From positions 1-41,584 of the forward strand of contig JALFJX010000022.1 of the NCBI GenBank assembly GCA_022775905.1: a stretch of DNA of 41,584 nt, read 5' to 3'. The DNA is from Methanobrevibacter sp. Its GTDB lineage: Archaea; Methanobacteriota; Methanobacteria; Methanobacteriales; Methanobacteriaceae. Positions 24,867-35,159 of the stretch are shown here, in pieces; positions within the stretch are counted from its first letter, which is position 1; every line of letters begins with the position of its first letter. Under the pieces are notes generated by a model. That model saw nothing but the letters and a program-made list of their open reading frames with translations. It ran no database searches and had not been told where the DNA came from. The translations under genes and the position numbers were made by a program.

Positions 24867-25318
24867 CAGGTATCAAAGATGGTTGCTGCAGGGTTGCTTC
24901 CGCTTTCAAGGTCACCATCAAAGTTAGGGTCATTGGATACTACTCCAACAACATAATTGCCATCGTCTGAAAGAACAATATAGTTGTAGCTTGTTATATC
25001 ATCTTTGGTAAAACCTTGAACATTGATATCTTTGTCAGCATATTGAACGGTAGATTCATTTACAAGTTCATATCCTTGGTCAAGTATTGTTTGTTTTGAT
25101 GATTCAATATCATCAGGAATGTCAATTGTTACTGTAACTGCATTGTTTTCATCAATTTGCATCATAATCATGTTGTCTTCTGTTTGAACTATTGTATAAC
25201 CATCAGGAACATCAAATGTATTTTGTCCAATTTGTGCTTGTTCTGCTGCAACAGCACTTACGCTAATTGCAATTACTGACATTAAAAGTAATGCCATCAA
25301 TAATTTTTTCATTTTCAT
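24860..25318 (-). CDS. Secreted protein of unknown function, 152 residues
   Basis: A signal peptide occupies about residues 1-25 (KKLLMALLLMSVIAISVSAVAA), with likely cleavage before EQAQIG. The mature 125 residues are acidic and beta-strand rich (FDVPDGYTIVQTED, VTVTIDIPDD, GNYVVGVVSNDP). No membrane anchor follows, so it is probably released or wall-bound. GGAGG lies 6 bases before the ATG. I do not recognise the family; its short size and DVPDGY-type start recall small surface proteins of gut Methanobrevibacter. Confidence 0.65.
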   Translation of the reverse strand: MKMKKLLMALLLMSVIAISVSAVAAEQAQIGQNTFDVPDGYTIVQTEDNMIMMQIDENNAVTVTIDIPDDIESSKQTILDQGYELVNESTVQYADKDINVQGFTKDDITSYNYIVLSDDGNYVVGVVSNDPNFDGDLESGSNPAATIFDTWA

Positions 25319-25886
25319 TTAAAATCCTCCAAGAATATTTTATATTCTCTGATTAAATTTCGGTAATTTCAATTTAAATATGTTTTGTAATTTTTACATT
25401 ATTGATTTTAATACTATTTTTTTATATTATGTTCATTTTTATTTTTGTTTATTAAAAATTAATTTTTTACTTTTTATATGGTAAATTATTATTTTTATTT
25501 TCTATTTATGTTCATATTTTAAGGTTTTATTATGAATTATTAATTTAAATTTTTTTAAATATTTAGATATTTTCTATTTTTAATAATCAGTTTCTCAAAA
25601 TATTTTTTTCATATTACAGGACTGTGCATATTTAAAATAATGTTATGAACTTTTTTATAAAATTTTTAGTTATTCTATTAAATTTTTATAATAAATATTA
25701 TATTTTATATAAAAAAATTGTAAATTATACAAATATTTGATTTTTTAAAATTTAATATACAATTAAATAAATATTTTATTAAAATTAGTTTATTTGTATA
25801 CTATTTTTAAGAAAACTTTATATATTGGTTGAATAAAATAGTTTAAACAGTAATATAAATATTACAGTTTATGGAGGAAATCAATA
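25319..25886. other. AT-rich spacer of about 570 bp
   Basis: Mostly A/T homopolymers without a credible reading frame. I see only the promoters at its ends: on the minus strand a TTTAAATTG-type TATA element near 25372-25380 for the secreted protein, and on the plus strand TTTATATA near 25816 for the adhesin-like gene. I see no repeat, RNA hairpin or coding sequence in the middle. Confidence 0.6.
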
Positions 25887-27215
25887 ATGGGAAATAAAAA
25901 AATTGCATGCATGTTCATATTCGTGTGCTTGATTGTTTCTTGAGGTATTGTGTCAGCAACAGTTGATGTGGATGTTGATGCAGATGTGTTTGATAATGAT
26001 TTAGCTACGCGAATAGATTCAGCTGATGAGTTGTCTGATACTAATGTGGTTGAAGATCCATTGGTTGAATCCAGTGTAAGTGGAAATTTAGAAAGCAATA
26101 ATGCTAATGCTAATCGTTTGGGTGTTAGTAGTTCAGTCTCTACAGTAAATGCTGCTGATAGTGATGGAAGTTCTTCTGAAGATGATATTGAGTACATTAT
26201 TGTTGGAAGTTACTGTGGTGGAACAACTTCTAATGGTTATACAATATTCTGTGCGAATGTTCGAAATTCCGCTCCTTCACATAGTACTCCTTTGTCCATT
26301 AGAAATACTTCTGTTTTAAACAATACTGTTTATGGGAATAATGTTGGTGAATTGTTAAAAATATTAATCTATAATTATAATGATGAATTCAGTGGAGATT
26401 ATTCACGTCAATCCGCAATTTGGCGTTTAACTAATTATGAGTATAGGAATTATACTTCAAGTGACACAATTACGGATGTTGTAAATAAAGTAATTGAAGA
26501 TTATGACAATGGTGTTCGTATTCCTGAAAAGGCATATAAGCATTTGGATAATGGTACTGTAAGGACTTATGATTTTACAGCATTTTTGACTCCGGAAAGA
26601 TATCAGGATTTATTTTGATATAAAATAACTGATGTTGAAATCTTAAAATCAGAGGCTAACTTTAACATGACTGTGTCAAAAGAGGCATTGAACAAAACCG
26701 CTGAAGTTGGAAACTTGACAGAATTTTTAATTACAGTTAAAAATATTGGTGATATCCACTTGAAGGATGTCTTTGTAAAAGAAGGTAAACATGATGGTTT
26801 GGAATATGTTTCTTATAATGATCCGTCAGGAAAATGGACTTTTGATGGTGTAAATAAATGGTCATATGATGGATACTTGGAAATTGGCGAATCTGCAAAT
26901 TTTACAGTTATATTTAAAGTAATTAAATCAGGAAATCTTACAAACTTTGTAACTGCTGGTTCTAATAACACTGATAATGTAACTGATAATGATACAGTGG
27001 AAGTCGAAAACAAAACAAACATAACTGAGAAAGTTGATGGTGGTATTGAATATTTCAATGAAACAGACATTGACACTCCAGTTAGTGAAAATAAAACAAC
27101 TACTAAAACCGAAACATTCAATGTTGGTAAAACTGCAACAGGAAATCCATTAATGTTGTTGCTTGTTGTTATCTCATTAATTGGATGCACTAGATTTAGA
27201 AAAAATAAAAAATAA
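25887..27215 (+). pseudogene. Surface adhesin with thioester-domain-like region, two internal TGA codons
   Basis: The frame starts at ATG 25887 after GGAGG. It encodes a signal peptide interrupted at codon 19 by TGA (25941-25943). After a low-complexity Ser/Asn/Asp-rich linker comes a region with TIFCANV (Cys122) and SRQSAIW (Gln175), the Cys and Gln expected of Gram-positive thioester (TQXA-type) domains. TGA at codon 244 (26616-26618) then interrupts it before a DUF11/CARDB-like beta-sandwich (NKTAEVGNLTEFLITVKN). An Asn/Thr-rich spacer and a C-terminal TATGNPLMLLLVVISLIG helix with a basic tail follow. The spacing Cys-Gln (53 residues) is shorter than in well-studied domains. With two stops the protein is probably not made. 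Confidence 0.6.
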
Positions 27216-27221
27216 TAAGTT

Positions 27222-27254
27222 AAGGAGTTTATCTCCTTTTTATCTCTTTTTTTG
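27222..27254 (+). terminator. Hairpin terminator after the adhesin-like gene
   Basis: AAGGAG (27222-27227) pairs with CTCCTT (27233-27238), followed by TTTATCTCTTTTTTT. Confidence 0.7.
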
Positions 27255-27399
27255 ATTTAAGTATAATTTCAGTATTTTTTATGATATTATAAAATGTAAA
27301 TAAAATTAATTTTAAATAGGAATTGCGTTAATAACTGTAATAATAATGCATTAAAATTATAAAATCATATTTATTTTCAAATTACAATTATGAAAATAA

Positions 27400-27407
27400 T
27401 TTATATT
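27400..27407 (+). promoter_or_regulatory. TATA box, leaderless promoter of the ClC gene
   Basis: TTTATATT is centred 25-26 bases before the ATG at 27429 with no Shine-Dalgarno sequence between. Confidence 0.45.
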
Positions 27408-27428
27408 ATTAAATTAAATTTATAATTG

Positions 27429-28985
27429 ATGAAAAATCTTGAAAAAACCTTAAAATCAGTGTCTGAAAATCCAAAATATATCTTCCGTCTAACAATTCAA
27501 GGTATTATGGTAGGTGTATTTGCAGGATTGATGGTATGTTTATATCGTTATTTGCTTTATGGTTCTGAATATGTTTTGAGAGATTACTTAAGTATAATAC
27601 ATGGAAATGTATTTTACATCATTCTATTTTTCATTGCTTTAGCCATTATGGGACTTTTGGTCGATTTTTTAACTAAATGGGAAGTCGATTCGGATGGAAG
27701 TGGAATACCTCAAATATATGCAGAGGTAAAAGGCCATATGGAAGCTAATTGGGTAAAAGTATTGTTTTCTAAAATTGTATCTGGAGTATTGACTGCTCTT
27801 GGTGGTTTGTCACTTGGTCCTGAAGGTCCGTCAGTTCAGATTGGTGGTATGGCAGGTAAAGGTGTAGCACGTTTATTTAATGGATCTAAGACTGATGAGC
27901 TCAGATTGATTTTAGTTGGTTCTGCTGTAGGTATTACAGCAGCATTCAATGCACCTCTTGCGGGAGTATTGTTTGTTTTGGAAGAAATCAATCATGGTTT
28001 TGATAAAACATTAGTATTCATTGCATTAGTATCAGCTATTGTGTCTGATTTTATATCTAAAGTTATATTCGGCCAGTCTACTGCTTTAACATTTCCAATT
28101 CATAATATTCCGTTGAATGACTATTGGATATTGATTATTCTTGGTGTAATAATTGGTCTTTTAGGATATGTTTACAATATTGGAATGATTAAATCAAGTG
28201 ATTTGGTAAATAGTCTTAAAATTCCGTCTTGGCTCAAATTTGTATTGGTATTTATGATGTCTGGTGTTGTTGCATTGACAATTCCTGAAATAAGTGATGG
28301 TGGACATTTCATGCTTGATATGCTTGATGTTGCTATGCCTTCTCTTGGTGTTTTAATATTACTTTTAGTATTGAAATACCTCTTTTCAATGTTTTCATTT
28401 TCATCTGGAGCACCTGGTGGTATATTTTTACCAATATTGGTACTGGGAGCATATATTGGAGCAGTATTTGGTTCTGTTGTTGTTCCAGTATTTGGACTTG
28501 AACAAACATTGGTCTACAAGTTTGTTGTCATTTCAATGGCAGGATTCTTTGCTGCAACAGTAAGATCTCCAATAACTGGTGTTGTTTTAATTGCTGAGAT
28601 GTGTGGATCAACAGAATCATTAATTGCAATGGTTATTGTTTCTTTAATAGCTTATGTTGTACCGACACTTTTAGGAAATGAACCGATTTATGAGTCATTA
28701 TACGACAGGTTGCTCCTTAATAAAAACAGAGAATTTGTTAAAAAACCTTCAAATCATGTATTGTCTGAATACTTGGTACCTCTTGACTGTAATTATATTA
28801 ATTTCAAAATTAAAGATATTCCATTCCCAAAAAATGCTATTGTGGTGTCTGTAATCAGAAATGGAAAATATGTAATTCCAACTGAAGATTTTAACATCAA
28901 ATATGGTGATCAAATTCATATCTTAACTGATGTCAATGATTATCCTTATGTTCGTGAAGAAATTGAAGATTTATTCGGTGGTTAG
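27429..28985 (+). CDS. ClC-family chloride/proton antiporter with TrkA-C domain
   Basis: 518 residues. The selectivity motifs are GSGIPQ (about 90), GPEGPS (about 130, with the gating Glu at 132) and GAPGGIFLP (about 327). The proton-pathway Glu is present in FVLEEI (about 185), so it should be a Cl-/H+ antiporter and not a channel. The C-terminal 75 residues after KNREFVKKP form a cytoplasmic TrkA-C-like regulatory domain (GKYVIPTEDFNIKYGDQIHIL), unlike the usual CBS pair. I chose ATG 27429, since a TATA box lies about 25 bases before it. It is probably co-transcribed with the nitroreductase remnant that begins at the next base. Confidence 0.92.
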   Translation: MKNLEKTLKSVSENPKYIFRLTIQGIMVGVFAGLMVCLYRYLLYGSEYVLRDYLSIIHGNVFYIILFFIALAIMGLLVDFLTKWEVDSDGSGIPQIYAEVKGHMEANWVKVLFSKIVSGVLTALGGLSLGPEGPSVQIGGMAGKGVARLFNGSKTDELRLILVGSAVGITAAFNAPLAGVLFVLEEINHGFDKTLVFIALVSAIVSDFISKVIFGQSTALTFPIHNIPLNDYWILIILGVIIGLLGYVYNIGMIKSSDLVNSLKIPSWLKFVLVFMMSGVVALTIPEISDGGHFMLDMLDVAMPSLGVLILLLVLKYLFSMFSFSSGAPGGIFLPILVLGAYIGAVFGSVVVPVFGLEQTLVYKFVVISMAGFFAATVRSPITGVVLIAEMCGSTESLIAMVIVSLIAYVVPTLLGNEPIYESLYDRLLLNKNREFVKKPSNHVLSEYLVPLDCNYINFKIKDIPFPKNAIVVSVIRNGKYVIPTEDFNIKYGDQIHILTDVNDYPYVREEIEDLFGG

Positions 28986-29485
28986 ATGAGTTTAATTTTT
29001 AAAAGAAAAAGTGTTCGTAAGTTTACAGAAGAAAAAGTAAGTGATGATAAAATTAATAATTTGTTAAAGGCAGGTATGCAGGCTCCATCATCATGTAATT
29101 CACAGCCTTGGGAGTTCATTGTTGTATCAAAAGAAGATGATAAACAGGCAATTTCTCAAATGCATCAATTTGCAAAGCCAGCTGCCAATGCATCCCATTT
29201 GATAATTACTGTGGGAAATCTCAATGAAGCAAAAGTCATTAGGATGATTGAACAGGAGTTGGGGGCATGTAATGAGAATATTTTGATTCAGGCAACTCAT
29301 GAAGGACTTGGTGTAGTATAGTTGGGATTCCATCTGATTGAAGATAGAACATTAAAATTAAAGGAATATTTGAATATTCCTGACAATTGCATTCCATTTT
29401 CAGTAATCTGTGTCGGATATCCTGCTTTTGAGAGTGAAGTAAAACTTAGATATGTGAATCTAAAGTTCATTTTGATAGATATTAA
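28986..29485 (+). pseudogene. Nitroreductase, nonsense codon and frameshift
   Basis: ATG directly follows the ClC stop. The first 111 residues are a normal nitroreductase start (KRKSVRKFTEEKV, AGMQAPSSCNSQPWEFIVV). TAG at 29319-29321 replaces the usual Trp after GLGVV. The same frame resumes LGFHLIEDR and VICVGYPAFESEV. Near 29454 one A is missing (GT in place of GAT), so the C-terminus reads ESKVHFDRY followed by TAA 29483-29485 in the neighbouring frame, matching DESRIHYEKY of the intact paralogue at 10350. Two lesions indicate a dead gene. Confidence 0.8.
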
Positions 29486-29553
29486 TAAATTGGTTTGAAT
29501 TAATAGTTATTTTATATATTATTAAAGTTATATTCATTTTTAGAGGTGAACTC

Positions 29554-30306
29554 ATGTATAAAAAGATATTTGCGATATTGACTATTCTTGTCTTTTTAAT
29601 GATTTCTATTAGTGTTATTTCAGCCGAATCTGATGCTGTTTTGGATGGTAGTGGAGATAATATTCAAAAGACAATAAATGTAAAAGTTATCTGGGAGGAT
29701 GATGGTCAAACAACAGATAGGCCGGATTCAATAACTGTAAAACTTTTATGTGATGGTAATGTTGTTGATTCAGTTAATTTAAATGAAAGCAATTCATGGA
29801 AGGCTTCATTTAAAATCACTGATGATGGGAATTATGAAATAGAAGAAATCAATGACATTTCTTCTTATGATGTGTCAATGGATGGAGATGCAGATAGTGG
29901 CTTTGTAATTACAAACACTATTAAAGAAGCTCCACTTAAAGCCAGTGCAGATGATGATCTTTCTGATGAAGATTCTCCAGATGAATCTGATGATGCTCCT
30001 GAAGAGGAGGTGTCTGATAATTCTTCAGATGAAGATAGTACTATTGATAATGAAACTGATGATTCTAATCAGACTGAAGATCAAAACAATACAATGGATG
30101 AAAATCAGACTGTTGATGTTTCAAAAGCTCCAACCACAACATCCAATAAGGAACATAAAATAGTCAAAAAAGAAGACAAACCAGTTAAAAAGAATAATAC
30201 TAACACAACTGAAAATAAACTAAAAAACACAGGACTTCCTATTGTTGCTTTGGTTATAGTATTAATTATTGTAGCTTTCATTCCACTTTCACGTAAGAAA
30301 AAATAA
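29554..30306 (+). CDS. Secreted Cna_B-domain surface protein
   Basis: 250 residues. A signal peptide (about 1-24) is followed by one Cna_B domain (residues 40-122) with Lys44 (NVKVIWEDD), a Glu at 97-98 (YEIEE) and Asn121 (ITNT), the residues that form an intramolecular isopeptide bond in Gram-positive pilins. Then comes a long acidic Ser/Asp/Asn spacer and a Lys-rich segment. LKNTGLPIVAL precedes the C-terminal membrane helix and the tail SRKKK, arranged like a sortase signal. GAGGTG lies 6 bases before the ATG, and TTTTATATATT at about 29511 is a TATA box. It is probably a short adhesin or stalk. Confidence 0.75.
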   Translation: MYKKIFAILTILVFLMISISVISAESDAVLDGSGDNIQKTINVKVIWEDDGQTTDRPDSITVKLLCDGNVVDSVNLNESNSWKASFKITDDGNYEIEEINDISSYDVSMDGDADSGFVITNTIKEAPLKASADDDLSDEDSPDESDDAPEEEVSDNSSDEDSTIDNETDDSNQTEDQNNTMDENQTVDVSKAPTTTSNKEHKIVKKEDKPVKKNNTNTTENKLKNTGLPIVALVIVLIIVAFIPLSRKKK

Positions 30307-30315
30307 AACTAAAAA

Positions 30316-30351
30316 GTAGATGACTTTTCATCTACATCTTTTCTTTTTTTA
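30316..30351 (+). terminator. Hairpin terminator after the Cna_B gene
   Basis: GTAGATGA (30316-30323) pairs with TCATCTAC (30328-30335), followed by ATCTTTTCTTTTTTT. Confidence 0.75.
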
Positions 30352-30468
30352 AAAAATTCTTTTAATTTATCCCTAAAATCATTTAGGCAAATATAAATAA
30401 GAATAGAAATAAATTTTTATTCAATAACTTAAAAGTTATAAGTTGATATTTTTTATAGAGGTTAAACT

Positions 30469-31440
30469 ATGGTAAGTGTAAACATAGAAGCAAAAAAAAC
30501 CGTAGATGTAATGATTGAAAAAGCAGATGCATTAAACATCGCTGTAGAAACCTTAGAAAATGGTGCTACCGTTTTAGATTGTGGTGTAAATGTAGATGGA
30601 AGTTTTAAAGCAGGTGAACTTTATACTAAAGTTTGTCTCGGTGGACTTGCAGATGTTGGAATTTCAATTCCTGGAGATTTATCTGAAAAATTCGCTCTTC
30701 CTTCAGTAAAAATTAAAACTGACTCACCTTCTATCTCAACCTTAGGTTCTCAAAAAGCAGGTTGGTCTGTATCTGTTGGAGATTTCTTTGCACTCGGTTC
30801 CGGTCCTGCAAGAGCAATTGCATTAAAACCAGCTGAAACTTATGAAGAAATTGATTACGCAGACACTGAAGCTGATTTAGCTATTTTAACTTTAGAAGCT
30901 GACGTATTACCTGGTGAAGAAGTTGCTCAATACATTGCTGATGAATGTAAAGTTGATGTTAAAAACGTATACTTACTCGTAGCTCCTACTTCATCTCTTG
31001 TTGGATCTATTCAAATTTCCGGAAGAGTAGTTGAAAACGGAACCTACAAAATGTTAGAAGCTATCAAATTCGATGTGACTAAAGTAAAACACGCAGCAGG
31101 TATTGCACCTATTGCACCAATTGATCCTAATGGACTCAAAGCAATGGGTAAAACCAATGATGCAGTATTATTCGGTGGAAGAACTTACTACTACGTAGAA
31201 TCCGATGAAAACGATGACATTGCTGATGTTGCAGCTAAATTACCATCTTCCGCAGCTGATGGATATGGTAAACCATTCTTCGATGTATTCAAAGAAGCTG
31301 AATTCGACTTCTACAAAATCGACAAAGGAATGTTCGCTCCTGCTGAAGTTGTAATTAACGACTTAACTACTGGTAAAATTTACAAAGAAGGATATGTAAA
31401 CGTAGATTTACTCAAAAAATCCTTCGGTTTAGATGAATAA
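30469..31440 (+). CDS. mch: Methenyltetrahydromethanopterin cyclohydrolase
   Basis: Catalyses the reversible conversion of 5-formyl- to methenyl-tetrahydromethanopterin in CO2 reduction to methane. 323 residues, the family length, with landmarks GVNVDGSFKAG, SQKAGWSVSVGDFFALGSGPARA and GGRTYYYVES. Codon use is of the highly expressed kind. GAGG lies before the ATG. A TATA box (AAATATAAATA) lies around 30388, followed by AACTTAAAAGTT (a perfect palindrome, 30426-30437). It is a single gene, and this assignment firmly marks the genome as a methanogen. Confidence 0.97.
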   Translation: MVSVNIEAKKTVDVMIEKADALNIAVETLENGATVLDCGVNVDGSFKAGELYTKVCLGGLADVGISIPGDLSEKFALPSVKIKTDSPSISTLGSQKAGWSVSVGDFFALGSGPARAIALKPAETYEEIDYADTEADLAILTLEADVLPGEEVAQYIADECKVDVKNVYLLVAPTSSLVGSIQISGRVVENGTYKMLEAIKFDVTKVKHAAGIAPIAPIDPNGLKAMGKTNDAVLFGGRTYYYVESDENDDIADVAAKLPSSAADGYGKPFFDVFKEAEFDFYKIDKGMFAPAEVVINDLTTGKIYKEGYVNVDLLKKSFGLDE

Positions 31441-31578
31441 ATTTATTCATCTTTTTTCTTTTCTTTTTTTATATTCTTAGTATTTATATTCTAATTTTCA
31501 ATTAATTTTAAATAATATCATTTTTAAAATAATACTAACTACTCTTTGAGTGTTGATTAATTAAAAAAGGTGTTAATA

Positions 31579-32409
31579 ATGGAAATTATGGATATTATTA
31601 AAGAGGCATTTATTTTTCCATCACAAAATATAGAAAAACTTGCAATTTACATAGCTTTAACATTTGTAATTGCAATTTTAATGGTTGGTGGAGTATTTGC
31701 TTGTGCATTTAGTAATGAAAATACTGCTCTTGTAATTCTTGGTATAATCTTATTCATTGCTTCATTCATTGTATCATTGGTAATGATGGGTTATCAACTA
31801 GGAATCATGAAGTCAGGTATTGATTTTGATGAAAACGCTCCTGCATTTGATTGGATAAATGATGGAATAAATGGTATTAAACTATTAATTGTTAATATTG
31901 TATACTTTATTATTCCTGCTATTATTACTGGAATTGTTGCAATTATTGCAAATGTTCCGGGTAGTTTTATGCAAATAATTGAAGAATACACTGCAAATAT
32001 AAATGCAACTGCTGTTGCTAACTCAACTGCAACTGCTATGCCTGTTGTATCTGATGCTGCTTGGGCTTCCTTATTTACTTCTATTGCTATTACTGCAATT
32101 GTTGCAATTATTTTGTTTATAATCTTTGGATTTATTGAAACAATGGGTCAAGCAAGATTAGCAAACACAGGCAGTCTTGGCAATGCTCTTAATGTTATTG
32201 AAGCAGCAAAAGACATTCCAAGAATTGGAGTGGCTAAAGTACTTGCTCTTATTATTTTAGTTGTTGTAATTGTTGTAGTTATTCAAGGAATTGTAGGATA
32301 TCTTACCAATCAAATCCCACAAATCTCAATTATTTCAGTTGTAATAACTCCATACTTGATTTTCTTTACCCAAAGAGCATATGGATTATTATATTCTGAT
32401 ATAGCTTAG
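31579..32409 (+). CDS. DUF4013 membrane protein
   Basis: 276 residues with about six to seven membrane helices. The segment MGYQLGIMKSGIDF, then APAFDWINDGINGIKLLIVN, is characteristic of DUF4013, a family common in methanogens. An Ala/Thr-rich extracellular or loop segment (AVANSTATAMP) lies in the middle. AAGGTG precedes the ATG 31579, which I preferred to GTG 31570. The function is unknown. A terminator follows directly. Confidence 0.8.
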   Translation: MEIMDIIKEAFIFPSQNIEKLAIYIALTFVIAILMVGGVFACAFSNENTALVILGIILFIASFIVSLVMMGYQLGIMKSGIDFDENAPAFDWINDGINGIKLLIVNIVYFIIPAIITGIVAIIANVPGSFMQIIEEYTANINATAVANSTATAMPVVSDAAWASLFTSIAITAIVAIILFIIFGFIETMGQARLANTGSLGNALNVIEAAKDIPRIGVAKVLALIILVVVIVVVIQGIVGYLTNQIPQISIISVVITPYLIFFTQRAYGLLYSDIA

Positions 32410-32436
32410 GAAAATAACTTTTATTTTCCTATTTTT
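32409..32436 (+). terminator. Terminator overlapping the DUF4013 stop codon
   Basis: GGAAAATAA (32409-32417) pairs with TTATTTTCC (32421-32429), followed by a T-rich run. The first G belongs to the TAG stop. Confidence 0.6.
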
Positions 32437-32682
32437 TACTTTTTTTATCCAAAAGTTATATTCTAAGAACTTGATTCCAGTTCTATTTTTCAGATTAAAT
32501 TTTAATAAACTTTAAATTATTTAAATAATAGATTATTTTATTGTGGAATTGATAATTATTGTAAACTTAATTTGAATTAAAAAATTATTTTTTTGATGGT
32601 GTGTGAATTTTTAATCCATTAGTGAAGAATTTTTTTGAACTTTATCAAATTTCATATAATGTAATTATGTTGAAGAACAATT

Positions 32683-33671
<989 letters not shown>

Positions 33672-33935
33672 TAAGTATGTTTTTTATATGTCTGTATAAA
33701 ATATATTTAACATAACTTAATTTTATTATATTTTTTATTAATGGTATTTTGTAAAATGAGTTTATTTTAAAAAATATTCATTAATATTTATTTTTATTTA
33801 ATTTTATTCAAATTATTTATTTTTCATTTAACATTATTGCTTTTTTTATTAATATATAGAAAAATTATTGTATTGTGGTTATGAAAAACTTTTTATTTAA
33901 TGAGAATATATTTTATATTATTGGAGATGTATATT

Positions 33936-34481
33936 ATGTCTGATTTAAAAGGTACTAAAACTGAAGAAAATTTAAAAGCAGCATTTGCTGGTGAATCTCA
34001 AGCACACACTAAATACCAATACTTCGCAGCTAAAGCTAAAGAAGAAGGCTATGTTCAAATCCATGATATTTTCATGGAAACTTCCAAAAACGAAAGAGAA
34101 CACGCTAAAATTTGGTATAAACTCTTAAATGATGAAGTTATTCCTGACACTATTGCAAACCTCAACAGTGCAGCTGATGGTGAAAACGAAGAATGGACTT
34201 CAATGTACAAAGAATTCGCTGAAACCGCTAAAGAAGAAGGTTTCCCAATGATTGCATTCTTATTTGAAAAAGTAGGTGCAATTGAAAAAGAACACGAAGA
34301 AAGATACAGAACTTTACTCGCTAATGTTGAAAACGAAACTGTATTTAACAAAGCAGAAGATATTGAATGGAAATGTGAAAACTGTGGATTTATTTTCTCA
34401 GGTCCTAATGCACCTGAAAAATGTCCTGTTTGCGGACTTCCAAAAGCACACTTTGAAGAAAGAGCTACTAACTTTAAATAG
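33936..34481 (+). CDS. rbr: Rubrerythrin 1
   Basis: 181 residues. A ferritin-like di-iron domain ([20 protein letters not shown], with the Glu/His ligands in [13 protein letters not shown] and [11 protein letters not shown]) is followed by a C-terminal rubredoxin domain ([10 protein letters not shown], then [13 protein letters not shown]). It reduces hydrogen peroxide. I chose ATG 33936, which has GGAG 9 bases upstream; the longer frame from 33900 adds an unconserved stretch. It belongs with ferritin and rubrerythrin 2 as oxygen defence. The 264 bases between hisG and it are AT-rich, with nothing else I can support. Confidence 0.95.
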   Translation: MSDLKGTKTEENLKAAFAGESQAHTKYQYFAAKAKEEGYVQIHDIFMETSKNEREHAKIWYKLLNDEVIPDTIANLNSAADGENEEWTSMYKEFAETAKEEGFPMIAFLFEKVGAIEKEHEERYRTLLANVENETVFNKAEDIEWKCENCGFIFSGPNAPEKCPVCGLPKAHFEERATNFK

Positions 34482-34514
34482 TCTTTCTACTTTTTTATTT
34501 TTTTTTAATTTTAA

Positions 34515-34534
34515 GTTAGTAACTTGATTACTAA
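34515..34534 (+). promoter_or_regulatory. Inverted repeat upstream of the rubrerythrin 2 TATA box
   Basis: TTAGTAA (34516-34522) and TTACTAA (34528-34534) form an inverted repeat with a 5-base spacer. A TTTTTATAT box lies about 12 bases further on. A related sequence, TTAGTAACTGGTTAGTTA, occurs upstream of the nicotinamide phosphoribosyltransferase gene (from about 35171). It is a possible shared operator. Confidence 0.35.
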
Positions 34535-34578
34535 AATTCATTTTCTATTTTTATATCTTATTTTAAGGAGGAAAAATT

Positions 34579-35124
34579 ATGGTAGATTTAAAAGGAACCA
34601 AAACTGAAGAAAACTTAAAAGCAGCACTCGCTGGTGAATCTCAAGCACGTGTAAAATACGAATTTTACGCATCCCAAGCTAAAAAAGATGGTTATGTTGA
34701 AATTAAAGATATTTTCCAAGAATCATCTGACAACGAAAAAGAACATGCAAAAATCTGGTTTAAACTTTTAAACGGTGGTAAAGTACCTGATACTGAAACC
34801 AATCTCGCAGATGCAGCAGCTGGAGAACATGAAGAATGGACTTCAATGTACAAAGAATTCGCTGCAACCGCACGTGAAGAAGGTTTAGATGATATTGCAG
34901 AATTATTTGATGCAGCAGCTGCTACTGAAAAAGCTCATGAAGATAGATACAATGCTGTAGCTGACAAAATCAAAGCAGGTAAAGTATTTAAAAAAGATGA
35001 AGAAATCGCATGGAAATGTAACAACTGTGGTTACATCCATTATGGAACCGATGCTCCTGAAGTATGTCCATTATGTGATCACCCACAAGCACATTTCAGA
35101 AAACAAGATACTAGTTATATCTAA
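34579..35124 (+). CDS. rbr: Rubrerythrin 2
   Basis: 181 residues, same architecture as rubrerythrin 1 and closely related to it ([14 protein letters not shown]-type start, MYKEFAATAREEGLDD, rubredoxin end CNNCGYIHYGTDAPEVCPLC). Peroxide reduction is expected. AAGGAGG lies 7 bases before the ATG. It has its own promoter and terminator, so the two copies can be regulated separately, perhaps in response to different stress levels. Confidence 0.95.
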   Translation: MVDLKGTKTEENLKAALAGESQARVKYEFYASQAKKDGYVEIKDIFQESSDNEKEHAKIWFKLLNGGKVPDTETNLADAAAGEHEEWTSMYKEFAATAREEGLDDIAELFDAAAATEKAHEDRYNAVADKIKAGKVFKKDEEIAWKCNNCGYIHYGTDAPEVCPLCDHPQAHFRKQDTSYI

Positions 35125-35133
35125 TTAAAAACC

Positions 35134-35159
35134 GGAGTTTTTACAACTCCAACCTTTTT
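35134..35159 (+). terminator. Hairpin terminator after rubrerythrin 2
   Basis: GGAGTT (35134-35139) pairs with AACTCC (35145-35150), followed by CTTTTTA. Confidence 0.65.

Noticed and set aside
25319-25886. Origin-like or CRISPR-leader sequence in the AT-rich spacer
   Set aside because: There are no repeated units, no origin recognition boxes that I can identify and no cas genes; only AT richness.
2485-26618. TGA read as selenocysteine or tryptophan
   Set aside because: TGA is a true stop at 8134-8136, no selenocysteine element is seen near the TGA codons, and TAA and TAG nonsense codons occur in similar remnants.
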